Counted from the first letter of the stretch, positions 1 to 6,733 are shown. The stretch is DNA of 16,258 bases from Candidatus Zipacnadia bacterium (GCA_029821455.1 JALGTI010000180.1:1-16258), one strand, 5' to 3'. Notes: generated from the letters alone by a model not told the origin. A program made the numbers and translations.

Positions 1-438
1 ATCAATCCATATCGAGCGATAAGAAGCCAGCTTGCCATCGAGTCCGTATTGCCTGAGAAGCATCTGCTGAATCTTCGCATTCTGATCGTCAACAGTGATG
101 AGGGAAAAGCTCGTCCCCATCGCATAGGCCATCAGGGCCGCAGACTCCAGCGTTGCCGTTACCGGGATGTTCACCAGAGAGCGGGCCTCATACAGCCCGA
201 TATCGAGATTGCAGGAGATGAACACGGCGTCATAACCATCTTTGTCGGCCTGGATGATGCGCTCAAGCGTGCCGCCGGTGCACATATGTCGGAAATAGAG
301 AAATTGATTGTTCTTGAGGGGATAGACATCCGAGATATTGACCATATCGAATTCCGTATCCGGTCGCTTGATCTTCTGCAGATTCTCCCGGCCACGGAAT
401 TCAGTTCCGCCGAACGGATTGACCACAAGAATCTTCAT
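1..438 (-). CDS. Asp/Glu/hydantoin racemase family protein (3' end outside window)
   Basis: The minus-strand frame from the ATG at 438 is open to the window edge and gives 146 residues. It begins MKILVVNPFGGTEF and contains VFISCNLDIGLYEARSL (about residues 72-88), which matches the first catalytic-cysteine block of the Asp/Glu/hydantoin racemase superfamily, with Cys76 as the likely catalytic residue. The following IPVTATLESAALMAYAMG corresponds to the conserved segment after that block. The second catalytic cysteine would lie past the window edge and cannot be checked. Members racemise amino acids or hydantoins or isomerise maleate, using two cysteines as acid and base in the cytoplasm. The start is supported by GAGGGG six bases upstream. 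The gene begins 10 bases after the stop of an mttB-like pseudogene, so the two probably formed an operon. The substrate is unknown. Confidence 0.8.
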   Translation of the reverse strand, partial: MKILVVNPFGGTEFRGRENLQKIKRPDTEFDMVNISDVYPLKNNQFLYFRHMCTGGTLERIIQADKDGYDAVFISCNLDIGLYEARSLVNIPVTATLESAALMAYAMGTSFSLITVDDQNAKIQQMLLRQYGLDGKLASYRSIWID

Positions 439-448
439 AATAAGCCCC

Positions 449-1100
449 TCACTTCGAGTTGTCTTTCTGCGCCAATTCCGCGAGATACTTCTGCACGTCA
501 GTATTCAGTGGCTCGGGCTTGTGACTTTTCAGAATCTCCCTAATCTTGTGCCTGGCGCGATCCAGCAGCGAGGTTTTCCCTTGCGCCTGCCACTCATCGA
601 AGTTACTACGATCAATGAGCTCCGCTATCCAGAGCACCCCGAGGGTGGATGAGGGGAGCAATGGGTTCGGTGTAGTGGATGATAAAGAGCTTCTGCCGAA
701 AGGCCCCTTCCCCGCCGGCAATTGCACAGGCCATTTGGTAGATGTCTGCCAGATTCCCCCTGGAAGCGGCTGTGAATACAAGTGGCTTTGCTGTATTGGA
801 AGCCATCTCCACGAAATGATACTTGTCGGCAATGCTTTGGGGTAGCTCGTGGGCAACACCCATACACATCACAAAGTCGTAGTTATCGAGATGGTCCACA
901 AGGAGCGTAGCCTTGTGGACATCATCCAGGCACGTCTGGCGCCTCTGCCCGGCAAAAGGATCAAACACGAAAGGCGTATCAGAGCCCGGCCCCCAGTATG
1001 ACCTACTACCCTCGAGCAACAAGGCCGGGTCGCCTTTTCGGTTGTGGATGGCAATGCTATCGGGCGCGCTTCGCACTGCTTCTTCGACCACGTAACCGAC
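449..1100 (-). pseudogene. decayed trimethylamine methyltransferase (MttB) family gene
   Basis: Two minus-strand frames carry pieces of one MttB-family protein. From about 1100 to 642, VGYVVEEAVRSAPDSIAIHN, GPGSDTPFVFDPFAGQRR, DFVMCMGVAHELPQ and HYTEPIAPLIHP resemble the first half of MttB proteins. From about 640 to 449, in another frame, LIDRSNFDEW and then LLDRARHKIREILKSHKPEP resemble the extreme C-terminus. Family members are about 480 residues and move methyl groups from methylamines or quaternary amines to a corrinoid protein. Here the N-terminal part is missing, and roughly 200 residues between the two pieces are missing, with a frame change. The lost segment is where archaeal MttB carries pyrrolysine, so that trait cannot be judged. 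The copy cannot encode a working TIM barrel. Confidence 0.72.
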
Positions 1101-1397
1101 TTCTGCTTTGCGCACGAGCCGTTGCTGGCGGGGAAACGGGCCGAATGGCGGCGGGCCGGGGGACGCAAGAGCGGAGAGAAAGAGGCACTTGCCAAAGCTC
1201 GTGGAGTGCGCACGGCTGAGGAGGTTCAGGACCTCCTGGCCCGCACTATTGAATCGGTACAACGCGGGCAGATGGAGCCCACAACTGCGAACGCCATCGC
1301 CCGGCTTTGTGATCTCCAATTGAAGGCAATCAGAGAGACTAATCTCGTACGTAGATTGAATGAGTTAGAAGGCGTGGTAAAGAAGGGAGTAGGCTGA
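1044..1397 (+). CDS. small protein of unknown function, probably missing its native 5' end
   Basis: From about 1098 this frame reads DFCFAHEPLLAGKRAEW, then a basic RRAGGRKSGEKEALAKARG, then a helical part beginning VRTAEEVQDLLARTIESV and ending NELEGVVKKGVG. From memory it resembles small conserved proteins that open with a cysteine/histidine (C-FAHDP) motif and end in an alpha-helical segment. I cannot name a family. The first 18 codons after the ATG at 1044 lie antisense to the mttB remnant and do not look like this protein. The ATG is therefore probably accidental and the true start was lost in a rearrangement at about 1100. The next gene begins one base after the stop (TGA at 1395-1397), which suggests an old operon. 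Confidence 0.5.
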   Translation: MDGNAIGRASHCFFDHVTDFCFAHEPLLAGKRAEWRRAGGRKSGEKEALAKARGVRTAEEVQDLLARTIESVQRGQMEPTTANAIARLCDLQLKAIRETNLVRRLNELEGVVKKGVG

Positions 1398-1398
1398 G

Positions 1399-1752
1399 AT
1401 GCGGCAGAATGACAGCAAGCTTAAGAAGGTCCTGGGCGAGCTGAGTCTCGACCAGCGGATTGAGACGTGGATGAGGGCGATGCACAAGGCTGGCGGCTTG
1501 AATTTTGTCGCTGCGAGCGACGAGATCAGACAGGAGATCTTCGATCTGGAGCACACGACCCCCGAAGATGGTCGCGACCTCTTTCGAAAACATAGAGACA
1601 GGATTCTGGGAATGAACGCGCTACTGGGCTGGAGCATCAGCGTCGGTTGGTTGCGTGCAGAGGCCATGATCGCACGGATGGCGTCGCTCTTGTCCCTGAT
1701 GTTTGTTGCGAACACCGATGGGCCCCGCAGGATACTGCAACAAGCGAGGTGA
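1399..1752 (+). CDS. hypothetical protein, 117 aa
   Basis: The ATG at 1399 lies one base after the preceding stop, with AAGAAGGGAG about 10 bases upstream as a ribosome binding site. The product starts MRQNDSKLKKVLGELSLDQR. It is rich in charged residues up to about residue 75 and then has a hydrophobic stretch (ILGMNALLGWSISVGWL, about 76-92, and MIARMASLLSLMFVA after it) that could be amphipathic helices or a weak membrane segment. I do not recognise a family. The tight spacing to both neighbours supports it being a real gene in a small plus-strand cluster with 1044-1397 and 1749-1847. It could be truncated or frameshifted at the 3' end, because the next frame continues at once. Confidence 0.5.
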   Translation: MRQNDSKLKKVLGELSLDQRIETWMRAMHKAGGLNFVAASDEIRQEIFDLEHTTPEDGRDLFRKHRDRILGMNALLGWSISVGWLRAEAMIARMASLLSLMFVANTDGPRRILQQAR

Positions 1753-1847
1753 TCATCACGTATGAGAAATGGCTGCGGGACGGCAGAAGATCGCCACTCG
1801 ATACTTCCGATGAGTGGCACCCGGCGGCCGACTACTACCTCGATTAG
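1749..1847 (+). CDS. very short ORF coupled by GTGA overlap, or shifted C-terminus of the previous gene
   Basis: A GTG at 1749 overlaps the TGA of the previous gene (GTGA), a common translational-coupling arrangement. It gives 32 residues: (M)IITYEKWLRDGRRSP and then LDTSDEWHPAADYYLD. The composition is protein-like and ends in an acidic-aromatic tail. Alternatively a frameshift near 1745 separated this tail from the 1399 gene. I cannot decide which, and no family is recognised. Confidence 0.3.
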   Translation: MIITYEKWLRDGRRSPLDTSDEWHPAADYYLD

Positions 1848-2423
1848 TCTATTGAGAAAGGCGTCTAAACTCAGCTTCGGGCTCGATACATTCCTGCTGT
1901 TTCGGATATAGTCTCGGCTCACAAGTGATCTGGGAGACGGTGGAAATTGGGTCATGTGTGACTCGGGCCAAGTATGGCGAAGACCTGTGCCGATCACTGA
2001 AGGTGAGTAGAGCACCCAGCGGGTTCTGGCTCCCAGCGCTACCAATGGGCCGATGCTGTCTGGGGCGTTCAACACTGATCGGCCGAGCGCCAGTTGTAGC
2101 GCGCTTCACCCCGTCTGCTCAGTGTCGCGTGACCAAGGTGGACGTAGGGCAGATCAGCATCCGCTATCATCACGCGCCAGGGTGACCACAGCGCCGCGGT
2201 GTGAGAACGCGAAGCGGGTCATTCGTGGAGCGCGTGCGGGAGGGTGTGGATCCTGTGCCAAGTGGATTGGTTGATGGCTCAGAGGCTGGCTGTGCCTGGC
2301 AGCGTTACCGTTCCCCGCAACCTCAAGCGGGCACTTGCAGGCGTCATGGCTCACCGGTGATCCAGGTGCTCGCTTACATCAACGGCGCACATTGGGTGGG
2401 GGTGACTGTGGCTACAGTTTGCG
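1848..2423. other. gene-free stretch of about 575 bases
   Basis: On both strands I see only short open frames with unlikely composition and no recognisable domain, RNA gene or terminator. It separates the small plus-strand cluster from the 3' end of the XRE regulator. It may be decayed DNA between two inserted segments. Confidence 0.4.
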
Positions 2424-2810
2424 CTAGGGCGTCAAGATGCGGCGCAGTGATAGATAGGCCTCGAGGAATTCGTCCTTCGTCCTCAGACCTCTTCCCTCGT
2501 GTCTAATGCGCATTAGCGTCTCAATCCACGACGGCGTGATTCGCTCAGACCATTCGGGATCGGATAGCAGCTTGCGCAAACCTTCGGGCAACTCGTCTTC
2601 GTCGTAATCCCTGCCGTGCCCTATCAGTTCATCCACGCCCATGCCGTAGGCCGCGGCGAGGCGAGAGAGGGTGTCGAGAGATGGGTTCGCGATGCGACTG
2701 CACTCCAGGTCAGAGAGGTACTGAAAATGCAAGCCCGCTAGGGCTGCTGCCTTTCTCTGCGTAAGGCCTAGTTCTGTGCGAACTGCACGAACTCGATCCC
2801 CGATGTGCAT
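2424..2810 (-). CDS. XRE-family (Cro/CI-type) transcriptional regulator
   Basis: The product is 128 residues. Residues 3-63 form a helix-turn-helix of the XRE/HTH_3 type: IGDRVRAVRTELGLTQRKAA, then LAGLHFQYLSDLECSRIANP and LDTLSRLAAAYGMGVDEL. The rest (about 64-128) is an acidic then helical tail (DYDEDELPEGLRKLLSDPEW) of the sort used for dimerisation. I chose the ATG at 2810 because AAGGAG lies nine bases upstream. A longer frame to 2876 would put unrelated residues before the HTH and run into the inverted repeat at 2859-2878. The gene is divergent from the tyrosine recombinase, and the 161-base gap holds a promoter and two inverted repeats. It is therefore probably the repressor of the recombinase, in the manner of prophage and integrative-element regulators. 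Binding is inferred, not shown. Confidence 0.85.
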   Translation of the reverse strand: MHIGDRVRAVRTELGLTQRKAAALAGLHFQYLSDLECSRIANPSLDTLSRLAAAYGMGVDELIGHGRDYDEDELPEGLRKLLSDPEWSERITPSWIETLMRIRHEGRGLRTKDEFLEAYLSLRRILTP

Positions 2811-2858
2811 CGCGAACGGCTCCTTACATGTGACGGATAGACCTAATTGGATGTTGAG

Positions 2859-2878
2859 AAGTGCAGAGCAATGCACTT
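2859..2878. promoter_or_regulatory. inverted repeat next to the -35 box, candidate operator
   Basis: Perfect 7-bp arms AAGTGCA (2859-2865) and TGCACTT (2872-2878) flank a 6-bp spacer. The right arm runs into the TTGACA box at 2877. The 20-bp size and symmetry fit a dimeric XRE repressor site. Its sequence differs from the palindrome at 2885-2901, so one protein may not bind both. Confidence 0.5.
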
Positions 2879-2906
2879 GACAAGAACCCCAATTTGGGGT
2901 TATAAT
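2877..2906 (+). promoter_or_regulatory. sigma-70 type promoter of the recombinase gene
   Basis: TTGACA at 2877-2882 and TATAAT at 2901-2906 are both perfect consensus hexamers with an 18-bp spacer. Transcription would start near 2912-2914 and read through the leader ORF into the tyrosine recombinase. A promoter this close to consensus would be strong unless repressed, which agrees with the palindromes in and beside it. Confidence 0.8.
2885..2901. promoter_or_regulatory. perfect palindrome inside the promoter spacer, candidate repressor operator
   Basis: AACCCCAA and TTGGGGTT are perfect 8-bp arms around one central T. The element fills the spacer between the -35 and -10 boxes and shares its last base with the -10 box. 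A protein bound here would directly block RNA polymerase. The divergent XRE regulator is the obvious candidate. Binding is inferred. Confidence 0.6.
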
Positions 2907-2924
2907 ACATTCAGCAGCTTACAT

Positions 2925-2975
2925 ATGTCTACCAATACCGCCCTATTATGTACTAACGGAGTGGTTGTGCAATGA
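2925..2975 (+). CDS. possible 16-codon leader peptide coupled to the recombinase
   Basis: An ATG about 12 bases after the expected transcription start opens a 16-codon frame (MSTNTALLCTNGVVVQ). Its TGA overlaps the recombinase start as ATGA (2972-2975). There is no clear Shine-Dalgarno site before it. The exact overlap suggests translational coupling of recombinase synthesis to leader translation, but chance is possible for so short a frame. Confidence 0.35.
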   Translation: MSTNTALLCTNGVVVQ

Positions 2976-3985
2976 ATGAACCAGGCATCTCGAAGCAACC
3001 CAACTGGGAAGTTCGCAATGCGGCTGGGAATTTCCTGCAATACATCAACGCCAGCAGCCAGTATGCCTTTCAGACGGTACGAGCATACGCCAGCGATCTG
3101 AACCGGTTCTTCAACTACCTGGAGGCTACACACCCCAGGTGCACGCCGCAAGACATTACGCCTGCGATCGTGCAGGACTATCGCGACTCCGTTGCGCACC
3201 TCAAAGCAACTACAGTTTCGAGGAAGCTCTGCGCGCTTTCTCGGTTCTTCGACTGGCTGTGGGTGCGGGGGGATGTCCTTTCAAACCCCGTCACCGCCGT
3301 CAAACACCCTCGCCGCAAGCGAGAAGAGACCAAATGGGTCACCGCTGAGGACGGCCTGGCGCTGCTGGCCGCGTGCAGGAACCACCGGGAGCGGGCAATA
3401 CTTGCCACCTACCTCAGAGCGGCGCTCAGGTATTCTGAGCTTATGCAATTGCGGGTGAAGGACGTGGACCTGGTAAGGGACGAGCTGCAAGTCCTCGGGA
3501 AGGGAGGTTTGCGGAGGGCCGTGCCGATACTGTCCGACTTACGTCCGTACCTGGTTGAATGGTTAGCAGTACGACCCCACATACCGCACAATTACCTATT
3601 CACCACGCGAACCGGCAACCCCCTTTACGAGAAGGCGTGTTGGAGGTTCTTTCGGCGACTACTGAAAAAAGCGGGGCTTGAGGACAAGGACTACGCGGTG
3701 CACAGTCTCAGACATGGCGCTGCCACGCAGATGTATGAGGCAGGAGTGGATTTGGGGACAGTCGCCAGATTCCTACGGCATTCAGACACGAATACCGTCA
3801 TGCGCTATGTTCACGCGGGAACGGCCGTGGTCAGGCGACAGGTTGAGGAGAGACTGCAACAGATAGGGCCGCTGCCGGCGCCATCCACACAGATATCCCC
3901 AGTTGGTATTGAAGTGATTGTCAGTGAGATCATGAGACAGCTAGTCCACCAAATCCATCAGAGTGAAGCGCCACCTGCTGAGTAG
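2972..3985 (+). CDS. tyrosine recombinase / phage-type integrase (XerC/D-like)
   Basis: The 337-residue length is usual for this family. The N-terminal SAM-like core-binding domain covers about residues 15-110 (QTVRAYASDLNRFFNYLE, TVSRKLCALSRFFDWL, NPVTAV). The catalytic domain covers about 120-290 and the full set of active-site residues is visible: Arg153 (ALRYSEL), Lys177 (VLGKGG), His244 and Arg247 (HSLRHGAAT), His270 (FLRHSDTNT) and Tyr279 (RYVHA). The enzyme should therefore be active in site-specific strand exchange. GGAG lies about ten bases before the ATG. It follows a strong promoter that carries a palindrome and is divergent from an XRE regulator, as in integrative elements. I found no att repeats or tRNA beside it and no obvious cargo, so it may be a solitary or remnant integration module. 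Confidence 0.92.
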   Translation: MNEPGISKQPNWEVRNAAGNFLQYINASSQYAFQTVRAYASDLNRFFNYLEATHPRCTPQDITPAIVQDYRDSVAHLKATTVSRKLCALSRFFDWLWVRGDVLSNPVTAVKHPRRKREETKWVTAEDGLALLAACRNHRERAILATYLRAALRYSELMQLRVKDVDLVRDELQVLGKGGLRRAVPILSDLRPYLVEWLAVRPHIPHNYLFTTRTGNPLYEKACWRFFRRLLKKAGLEDKDYAVHSLRHGAATQMYEAGVDLGTVARFLRHSDTNTVMRYVHAGTAVVRRQVEERLQQIGPLPAPSTQISPVGIEVIVSEIMRQLVHQIHQSEAPPAE

Positions 3986-3986
3986 T

Positions 3987-4079
3987 CTCGTACACTTCGA
4001 AGTCCCGTCAACGCCAATCGGTTACATCCGGGTGAGCAAGGCTTCCGAACTCAGACCTCGAGACAAGAGAGTGGCCTGA
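3987..4079 (+). pseudogene. possible remnant of a serine recombinase N-terminus
   Basis: This frame carries PIGYIRVSKASELRPRDKR (4014-4070) before a stop at 4077-4079. IGYIRVSK is almost exactly the opening strand of the resolvase/invertase domain, and its Ser would be the catalytic nucleophile (codon 4035-4037). Nothing else of the roughly 130-residue domain follows and no start codon precedes it. It may be a scrap of a second recombinase beside the tyrosine recombinase, or a chance match of eight to ten residues. Confidence 0.35.
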
Positions 4080-4568
4080 TAGTAGACTAACGAAAGGCTG
4101 CCCCCAATGTAGTGAAGTATGTGGTGAGCCATGCCTATACTGGAAATAGCAAGGGATTTAATTCAGCACATCTTTGAGGGTATCTCGCTGCTATGCAAGC
4201 AATCCAGGGCCTGGTGAAAACCGCCCAACAACGGCCCGAGGCGGTTGGGAAGCCGTTTCATGGGGATCCGAGGACGCACACCACAAGATGTGCAACAGGG
4301 GGCAGACCGATGTAGATGGGGGGTTGTCGTCAGAGTGGTGTACTTCTTCCCAGATCGGTCTGCCCCCCGCTGCTATGCACCCCACGGCTGTGGAGCATGC
4401 CACATGTGAAACTCCGTAATCGTAGACGGCAGGGACACAGCAAAAGTCTGGACAGGGCTCCGCGAGCCTATTCAGGGGTCAAACCGCGTCGGAAACAGCA
4501 CAAATCTTATCAGCAGACACACTCCCGCTTGGGCCGTGGCAATATAGTCACTTCCGTCCGCGGACACG
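4080..4568. other. gene-free stretch holding one inverted-repeat pair
   Basis: No open frame here has a recognisable domain on either strand. The only structured item I see is the pair of inverted 14-bp repeats at 4298-4367. The block lies between the integration module and the terminator of the minus-strand surface-protein region, and may contain the edge of the inserted DNA. Confidence 0.4.
4298..4367. repeat. REPIN-like pair of inverted 14-bp repeats
   Basis: GGGGGCAGACCGAT (4298-4311) and its perfect reverse complement (4354-4367) are separated by 42 bases. Weaker outer pairing (GTGCA near 4290-4295 with TGCAC near 4376-4380) could extend the fold. G-rich GGGGACAGACC-like sequences are, from memory, common in REP elements mobilised by RAYT (IS200-like) transposases in environmental bacteria. 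Two inverted copies at this distance would form a REPIN. A long hairpin RNA or a MITE is also possible. Confidence 0.5.
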
Positions 4569-4595
4569 AAAAAGCCAGCCTGTTGCAGACTGGCT
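4569..4595 (-). terminator. rho-independent terminator
   Basis: Read on the minus strand, AGCCAGTCTG, a CAA loop and CAGGCTGGCT form a 10-bp stem with one G-U pair, followed directly by a T run that gives five T including the last stem base. It lies 62 bases after the stop of the glycosyltransferase tail at 4658, so it marks the 3' end of that former gene. Confidence 0.75.
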
Positions 4596-4657
4596 GGTTG
4601 GCGCCTTGTAGCGGTTGGCCCACGAGCACGCTCTCGTATTTGAGAAGTACCCGAAAA

Positions 4658-4870
4658 CTACGAGCCCCGCGCCCCGCGCGGACTATCTCCTTTGAATAGC
4701 ATGACGCGTATCCCAACGAAACGGCGCTCAACAGCTAGAATCGGGCCGGGCCAGCGGTTACTAAGCAGTTGAGGCAGTGGATTCTCGGGTGCATGCGACA
4801 GCACCAGCCATAGTCGGCCGCCCTGTGCCGGCCAAAGTCTGGCAATCTCCTCATGTAGAGTTAACGGATC
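4658..4870 (-). pseudogene. 3' tail of a probable family-39 (PMT-like) glycosyltransferase
   Basis: The frame from about 4870 to the stop at 4658 reads DPLTLHEEIARLWPAQGGR, LWLVLSHAPEN, then RWPGPILAVERRFVGIRVML and FKGDSPRGARGS. The pattern of an acidic helix, a WLVLSH strand and a closing ERRF-G-RV-LF strand is what I recall at the C-terminus of membrane glycosyltransferases of the dolichyl-phosphate-mannose mannosyltransferase (GT39) type. These are often found with exosortase and polysaccharide genes. The membrane part is entirely absent. The segment follows directly after the truncated HAF-repeat gene in another frame, so a deletion probably joined the two. A rho-independent terminator follows. 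Family assignment from about 70 residues is tentative. Confidence 0.42.
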
Positions 4871-4893
4871 TTTCATTTTCCCTGGGAAGCCTG

Positions 4894-5399
4894 TTATGGG
4901 GAGTTTGCCGCGATAGGTGTCGCCAGAAAGGCATGGACTTGGCCATCTGGGTTCTGCCCGCATCCAGCAATCTGACCAGATTCGTTGATGGCACGAGCAT
5001 TGAAGAGTGTCCACTCAGAAGAGTCTGGCATCAGCCAGTCGTTAAGGTCGTGCATGCTTTCGCCTTCTTGCCACAGGAAAGCATGGCAGGCCCCCGGGAC
5101 GTAACTGTATCCGACCACCTGTCCCGCACTGTTGATGTCCCAAGCTACGCTAACGTCACCTCCCCCCTCAATATCGCCTAAGTCAGTCATCATACCGCCT
5201 TGCCAGAGGAACGCATGCCGCTCTCCGCCTTGTATCCGACTACCTGTCCGGCGGAGTTGATGCCATACGTTAAGCTGCGGGTTCCTCCGAGTGTGCCCAA
5301 GTCTCTGATATCATAGGGCAACCACTCGGCATTGACGATCGGGGTGACGGCTAGAAGACACGGCAGGGCCAGCGGCACAAGCATACCCTTGGCCCACAT
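4894..5399 (-). pseudogene. HAF-repeat secreted protein, frameshifted and lacking a sorting signal
   Basis: From the ATG at 5399, a signal peptide (MLVPLALPCLLAVTPIVNA) leads into DLGTLGGTRSLTYGINSAGQ, a typical HAF repeat. The frame is lost near 5220-5231, after VVGYKA, and resumes one frame over with ERHAFLWQGG, TDLGDIEGGGDVSVAWDINS, CHAFLWQEG, the MHDLNDW block, ARAINESGQIAG and finally VHAFLATPIAANSP. HAF-repeat proteins are extracellular, probably beta-propeller-like, with unknown function, and many end in PEP-CTERM. This one stops right after HAFLATP, where a PEP-CTERM tail would normally follow, and runs into a glycosyltransferase tail. A single-base indel is enough to explain the frameshift, so a sequencing error cannot be excluded. 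The missing sorting tail is a separate defect. Confidence 0.7.
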
Positions 5400-5546
5400 T
5401 AGGGTCGCAATTGGCAGGGGTTCACATAGGCTTATCTACGTGCCGAGATCCGCGCCTTGTTCTATGCCCGTCTATTTGACTGCCAGGACGTGTCAAGTCA
5501 ACCCACACGTTGGTCAGCGCGGCATCCTCAAGGGGTGTACACACGC

Positions 5547-5575
5547 GGGGCGCCCCTACCAACATCAGGCGCCCC
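5547..5575. repeat. GC-rich hairpin between the HAF and PEP-CTERM genes
   Basis: Perfect 8-bp arms GGGGCGCC (5547-5554) and GGCGCCCC (5568-5575) enclose a 13-base loop. It lies 33 bases after the stop of the PEP-CTERM gene, so it may stabilise or end that transcript. The minus strand has no T run after it, so it is not a standard intrinsic terminator. Confidence 0.45.
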
Positions 5576-5607
5576 AGCTAGCTGCTACCATTAGTGTGTT
5601 CTTTCTT

Positions 5608-6597
5608 CTAGGTTGCCTTGCGACGGCGCGCCAGCACACCGACGCCCAGCGCGCATAGGGATAGCAGCGTGAGCGAGGCCGGCTCGGGTATGGGGAACCC
5701 AACAGTGCCACCGGTGCCACCGTTTATCCATAGGCCATCATTCCCGCACCAGGGCGAGACGTGAGCATAATACGTGTCGTTTGGAGACAAGACTAGGCTT
5801 GCGAAATCCGAGCCTGTTAGATCAAAGCTGACCTCGTATATCCAGGTGTGGCGGTAGTCATCATCGCCGACCCAGCCGTCCGTCTCCAAGTCGGGATCAT
5901 AGAACTTGATATACTGCTCCGCGCTGCCCAACAAGGTCACCTGGGGGTGGCCGGCGTTGAAACCGACGGGGTCATTGGTGTCGAACCAATAGGCGCTCTC
6001 CCATGCCCCGGTGCCCGGTTTGCCTGACGGATCCGGCACACCAGCGTCTACGTAGTACAGCTCAGCCTGGCCGTTCGACATTCTGACGGCATAGTTGTAA
6101 TAGTCGTTGTCGCCGCCACCGTTGAACTCGAAAGCGACGTCTACGTAACGGTCGACGCTGTAGTCATCGCCGGCCCAGTTTCCGTTTTCGTCCAACGGGG
6201 CCCCTGAGTAATTATCTGCCTTGCTTGTGTAGTAACCGGCGTAACCTGTGGGGTCCTGCCAGTTGTAGCTAGTTACCATCGCCAGCGACAGCTCTGTAGG
6301 AGTCACATAGGCATAGAGCTGCTCGAAGTCGTAGCGCTCTAGCTGCCAGACATTTGCACCCCCCGGTACGGCCAGGACGTCATCGTCGGCGCTGGGGGTC
6401 CCGTAGTCTGGGTATCCGCTCGTGCCCATCGCATAGGCGATGCCGGCGCCCTCGGTTGGGTCCCAGTCAGAAAATGGGGTCACGCCCCAGTCGCTGAGGT
6501 TACCATCGGCATTGACGAAAGCAGTAAACGCCACGGCGTTAGAACCCGTTGATACGACCAGCATGAACAAAGCAATTACGAGGCTAGTATGCTTCAT
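5608..6597 (-). CDS. PEP-CTERM sorting domain-containing secreted protein
   Basis: The product is 329 residues. An N-terminal signal peptide (about 1-23, MKHTSLVIALFMLVVSTGSN then AVAF) is followed by a large acidic, aromatic, Gly/Asn/Asp-rich domain (NADGNLSDWGVTPFSDW, repeated DDDY and GDDDY segments) of a beta-sandwich, calcium-binding look. The C-terminus is a textbook PEP-CTERM signal: PEP at 304-306, hydrophobic helix at 308-322, then RRRK. Such proteins are exported by Sec and processed by exosortase at the cell surface, generally in bacteria that make exopolysaccharide. No exosortase gene is in this window. GGAGG lies ten bases before the ATG. NADGNLSDWGV resembles openings of carbohydrate-associated beta-sandwich domains, but I cannot assign one. 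Confidence 0.85.
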   Translation of the reverse strand: MKHTSLVIALFMLVVSTGSNAVAFTAFVNADGNLSDWGVTPFSDWDPTEGAGIAYAMGTSGYPDYGTPSADDDVLAVPGGANVWQLERYDFEQLYAYVTPTELSLAMVTSYNWQDPTGYAGYYTSKADNYSGAPLDENGNWAGDDYSVDRYVDVAFEFNGGGDNDYYNYAVRMSNGQAELYYVDAGVPDPSGKPGTGAWESAYWFDTNDPVGFNAGHPQVTLLGSAEQYIKFYDPDLETDGWVGDDDYRHTWIYEVSFDLTGSDFASLVLSPNDTYYAHVSPWCGNDGLWINGGTGGTVGFPIPEPASLTLLSLCALGVGVLARRRKAT

Positions 6598-6733
6598 CTA
6601 CAGATCCCTCCGTTGATACATAAATCATGTGCTTTTGTCATTGATACCGCGCCATCTAGCTGAAAGGGCTACTTGTGCGGCCTCAAGTGCCAATGCCCAC
6701 GCCGTGGTGGCAACTTGGCTGCTGTTGGTTCAT

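Noticed and set aside
2811..2876. Longer start for the XRE regulator at 2876
   Set aside because: The extra 22 residues overlap the inverted repeat beside the promoter and have no homology, whereas AAGGAG precedes the ATG at 2810.
5332..5658. Plus-strand frame of 108 codons between the HAF and PEP-CTERM genes
   Set aside because: It overlaps both the HAF signal-peptide coding region and the PEP-CTERM tail in antisense and has no family-like sequence.
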